Origin: an uncultured Bacteroidia bacterium
GTDB taxonomy: Bacteria > Bacteroidota > Bacteroidia > Bacteroidales > UBA932
DNA: 64,000 nucleotides
Assembly: GCA_902780935.1 (NCBI GenBank)
Contig: CACZHP010000007.1
Span: 27,429 to 91,428 of the forward strand
Direction: 5' to 3'
Part shown: positions 62,127-64,000 of the stretch, piece after piece
Layout of the letters: every line of letters begins with the position of its first letter
Position numbering within the stretch: position 1 is the stretch's first letter
The notes under the pieces: generated by a model
Seen by the model: the letters and a program-made list of their open reading frames with translations, nothing else
Database searches by the model: none
What the model was told of the DNA's origin: nothing
Position numbers and translations under genes: made by a program

Positions 62127-63471
62127 TGTCTTCTTTTCCTATATTCTTGTCTAATTCCCTTGTCAATCCCCAGTATCGTCCAATCAATGTAGGTGAATGT
62201 GTAGCAATAATCGCTTTCATCCCATTAATCTTCATTATTTTCTTCATCTCACTAATAAACCGCTTCTGCCATGATACGTGAAGTGATATTTCTGGTTCAT
62301 CAATAAGGACAAGAGTACCCTTAGGGAATCGGAATATCATATCATAATACAGCACCAAAAGATGCTGTTCTCCTGATGATAATTTTTCCAATGGTATACC
62401 AAATCCCGTTTCTGTTGATTCTATACAGATACCCTCAGTGGGGTCTATTACAACAACCTTTTGCAGGAATCGTTCGTTGATTAAGCTACGAAACAATTCT
62501 ATTCTTTCTAATTCTTCGTCGAAAAGAGAAAATTTCTCTTTGGTATCCTCAATGTGTATGGATATAGCTTTCAATACATATGCACTTCGGGTATTGGTGT
62601 TCAGAGATCTTGATTGCCAAGTTGTTTTATTTAATAGTCCTGCATTTCTTAACCTTTCTCTCTTCCTTTCCAAATCGTCCAAAGATGCCTTAAGGGTTGT
62701 CAACTCTAATTTAGTAAATTTAGGTTCCTCCAATTTATCAACCAAACGATATGGGTAGCTCTCATCTAATTCCGCAGCTTTCTGTCCATACTCTTGTTGT
62801 ATTTGAGCAAGCCGATTCTTCATCTCACTAGCAATGAGCTTCAAAGTGCTTTGGTATTCAATACTATTCCTAGAAACCACCTTTCCTGGGATAATCGTAA
62901 CTATCTGGGATTGCAGTCTTTGAGTTTGAATAAAATTGACCTGCATACCAACCATAATCTCATAAAGCCACATAGGATAGATATCCTTTGTGTCAACCAG
63001 CCATCCTGGATGTTTTTCCTGACACTTCCAAACAAGATCTTCACTGGTCAAACATTCTCCTGTGTTTTTATCTATCCAAATATCATCATCATTCCTATAA
63101 TTTGCTGATGTATATCCTCTTATATTTCGTAATGCATCTTTCACCTTTTCTGATATCTGGCTACATGTTGTACTATTAAGAAAACTCCCATTAGAAAGCT
63201 CATAATCAGACACATTATCTGCATCTCCTTTTAAAAGACTTACATATAGTTCCTTCCCTTCATAAAAAGTAATAGATGCTTTTTGAAAGGGAATCTCTGT
63301 TAAATTACTCAACTGATGATTAAACAGCATATTAACTAATCTAAGTATGGCTGTTTTTCCCACTCCGTTCTGTCCTAACAGAATTGTTATATCATCCTCC
63401 TTTGAGAATTCTATCTGATGATTTATAGTTCCAAATAGTTGAACTATTTCAATTGATTTGATTGTCAACAT
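62110..63471 (-). CDS. ariA: AAA/ABC-like ATPase, AriA-like sensor (PARIS anti-phage system)
   Basis: A 453-residue protein with Walker A LLGQNGVGKTAILR (about 31-44), signature KLSSGEQHLLVL (364-373), Walker B TLVLIDEPEISLH (386-398) and IIATHSPTLIGRY. A helical region between about 210 and 330 splits the ATPase. This is the SMC/OLD-like ATPase of PARIS, which holds AriB inactive in a large assembly. It is in low-GC DNA unlike its neighbours, which suggests horizontal gain. Other DUF4435-linked ATPase pairs are an alternative. Confidence 0.82.
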   Translation of the reverse strand: MLTIKSIEIVQLFGTINHQIEFSKEDDITILLGQNGVGKTAILRLVNMLFNHQLSNLTEIPFQKASITFYEGKELYVSLLKGDADNVSDYELSNGSFLNSTTCSQISEKVKDALRNIRGYTSANYRNDDDIWIDKNTGECLTSEDLVWKCQEKHPGWLVDTKDIYPMWLYEIMVGMQVNFIQTQRLQSQIVTIIPGKVVSRNSIEYQSTLKLIASEMKNRLAQIQQEYGQKAAELDESYPYRLVDKLEEPKFTKLELTTLKASLDDLERKRERLRNAGLLNKTTWQSRSLNTNTRSAYVLKAISIHIEDTKEKFSLFDEELERIELFRSLINERFLQKVVVIDPTEGICIESTETGFGIPLEKLSSGEQHLLVLYYDMIFRFPKGTLVLIDEPEISLHVSWQKRFISEMKKIMKINGMKAIIATHSPTLIGRYWGLTRELDKNIGKEDNGVEG

Positions 63472-63752
63472 AATATAAATCGTTATAATTCTACATATAT
63501 TGATTCATATGCCTATATTTATTCCCTGTTTTCAACAGCTTGGGGAAAAGTGCTACTCGCTCAGGCTTCAAAAGTCCAACATTCACAAATTTCTGCTGGT
63601 GCTTCTACCAGTTTCTGAGTCCATGAACTCCGATGGCAGTCTATTATTTGCCTCCATGAAGTCCATAATAGCCTTCCTCGTGTATTATCTATCGTTCATC
63701 CTGCATCATATTCCGACCCTCCTAATTACTGTATTCCACGCCTCCCTCGAAG
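63472..63752. other. 281-bp AT-rich gap
   Basis: I see no gene supported on either strand. An open frame on the plus strand (63500-63910) runs antisense through the real DUF4143 gene and has no recognisable protein features. The left end must hold the ariA promoter, but no exact TAnnTTTG box was found. Confidence 0.5.
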
Positions 63753-64000
63753 TCACCCTTCCATCAGCCATTTCCACACCGGCACAACTGGAATACCCTC
63801 TTCCGTGCCCTCCACATCATACGCAATCAGCAGGCACTTCCAGTCCTCGTGCGTCTTGGCATACTTCACCAATGGCGGCACCTCCCTGTTGTAAGTGGTC
63901 CCATCCATGATGCTGTAGGATACCTGTATGGCCAGCTTCTCGTCAGGCACAATGAAGTCTATCTCCTTCTCTGCGTTCAGGAAAAACACATTCTTCTTGC
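63753..64000 (-). CDS. C-terminal end of a DUF4143 (AAA_14) ATP-binding protein (partial)
   Basis: The frame enters from the right edge (KKNVFFLNAEKEIDFIVPD) and ends after VIPVWKWL-type residues (VPVWKWLMEG). This is the nuclease-like C-terminal domain of DUF4143: EIDFIV, then LAIQVSYSI with the conserved Gln. The ATPase part lies outside the window. Function of the family is unknown; such genes are common in mobile regions of Bacteroidota. Confidence 0.8.
   Translation of the reverse strand, partial: KKNVFFLNAEKEIDFIVPDEKLAIQVSYSIMDGTTYNREVPPLVKYAKTHEDWKCLLIAYDVEGTEEGIPVVPVWKWLMEG

Noticed and set aside
61248-63471. Retron or Septu-type interpretation of the ATPase pair
   Set aside because: There is no reverse transcriptase or HNH partner; the DUF4435 TOPRIM partner points to PARIS.
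63500-63910. Plus-strand open frame of 136 codons
   Set aside because: It is antisense to the DUF4143 gene, which has a recognisable C-terminal domain, and shows no protein-like features.

Overview
This window reads as the chromosome of a Bacteroidales bacterium (Bacteroidota), probably a host-associated lineage with fairly high GC. Four things support this. TAnnTTTG -7 promoter boxes sit in front of many genes and Shine-Dalgarno sequences are mostly absent. The families are typical of the phylum: DPP-IV-like S9 peptidases, DUF1460, DUF4493, DUF4838, a split 5'-nucleotidase, Nqr and BaiN-like flavoproteins. Secreted proteins and lipoproteins are numerous. The tmRNA tag is ANNNYALAA. The genus cannot be fixed from the sequence alone.

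Layout. 0-9 kb: a secreted S9 peptidase, a small EF-hand-loop protein, then a minus-strand envelope cluster (DUF4493/DUF6359 lipoprotein, OmpA-family protein, modular collagen-like lipoprotein, DUF1460 amidase-like protein). 8.8-9.24 kb: what looks like the scar of a deleted histidine operon, with His-codon leader, attenuator, hisG start and hisIE end collapsed into 94 codons. 9.2-17.6 kb: a UvrD helicase diverging from a complete nqrABCDEF operon (Na+-pumping NADH:quinone reductase). 17.6-26.2 kb: an MBL-fold lipoprotein, acyl-CoA synthetase, AraC regulator, tRNA-Thr, and an operon of BaiN-like flavoprotein, phosphoesterase, a secreted protein and a ZIP transporter. 26.2-29.8 kb: a beta-helix protein, SRP RNA, cytidine deaminase and an enlarged mnmA. 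29.8-38.8 kb: phosphohexomutase, then a tightly overlapping operon of signalling-like membrane protein, TrkH, RecD-like helicase, S9 peptidase and THUMP-like methyltransferase. 38.9-44 kb: YicC, RmuC, AGE-family epimerase and a DUF4838 lipoprotein. 44-47 kb: a small Cys protein, GlnS and a LolC/E-type permease. 47.2-55.7 kb: ABC-2 exporter, split UshA-like nucleotidase, GH2 enzyme, HolA, ribosome hibernation factor and XerC. 55.7-60.6 kb: a GH141-like beta-helix enzyme, CCA transferase, an HsdR_N-like protein and TcdA. 60.6-61.0 kb: tmRNA. From 61 kb on the DNA becomes strikingly AT-rich and carries a two-gene AriA/AriB (PARIS-type) anti-phage system, then a truncated DUF4143 ATPase gene at the edge.

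The most unusual signals are these. (1) An 85-bp palindromic element, about 95% identical in its two copies, sits in the same reading frame and orientation inside two unrelated genes (mnmA and a methyltransferase). It is translated, which resembles Rickettsia palindromic elements. (2) The histidine operon remnant keeps its attenuator. (3) Short REP-like repeats occur inside or at the edges of genes, one of them supplying the start codon of tcdA. (4) The PARIS locus follows tmRNA, a classic island insertion point.
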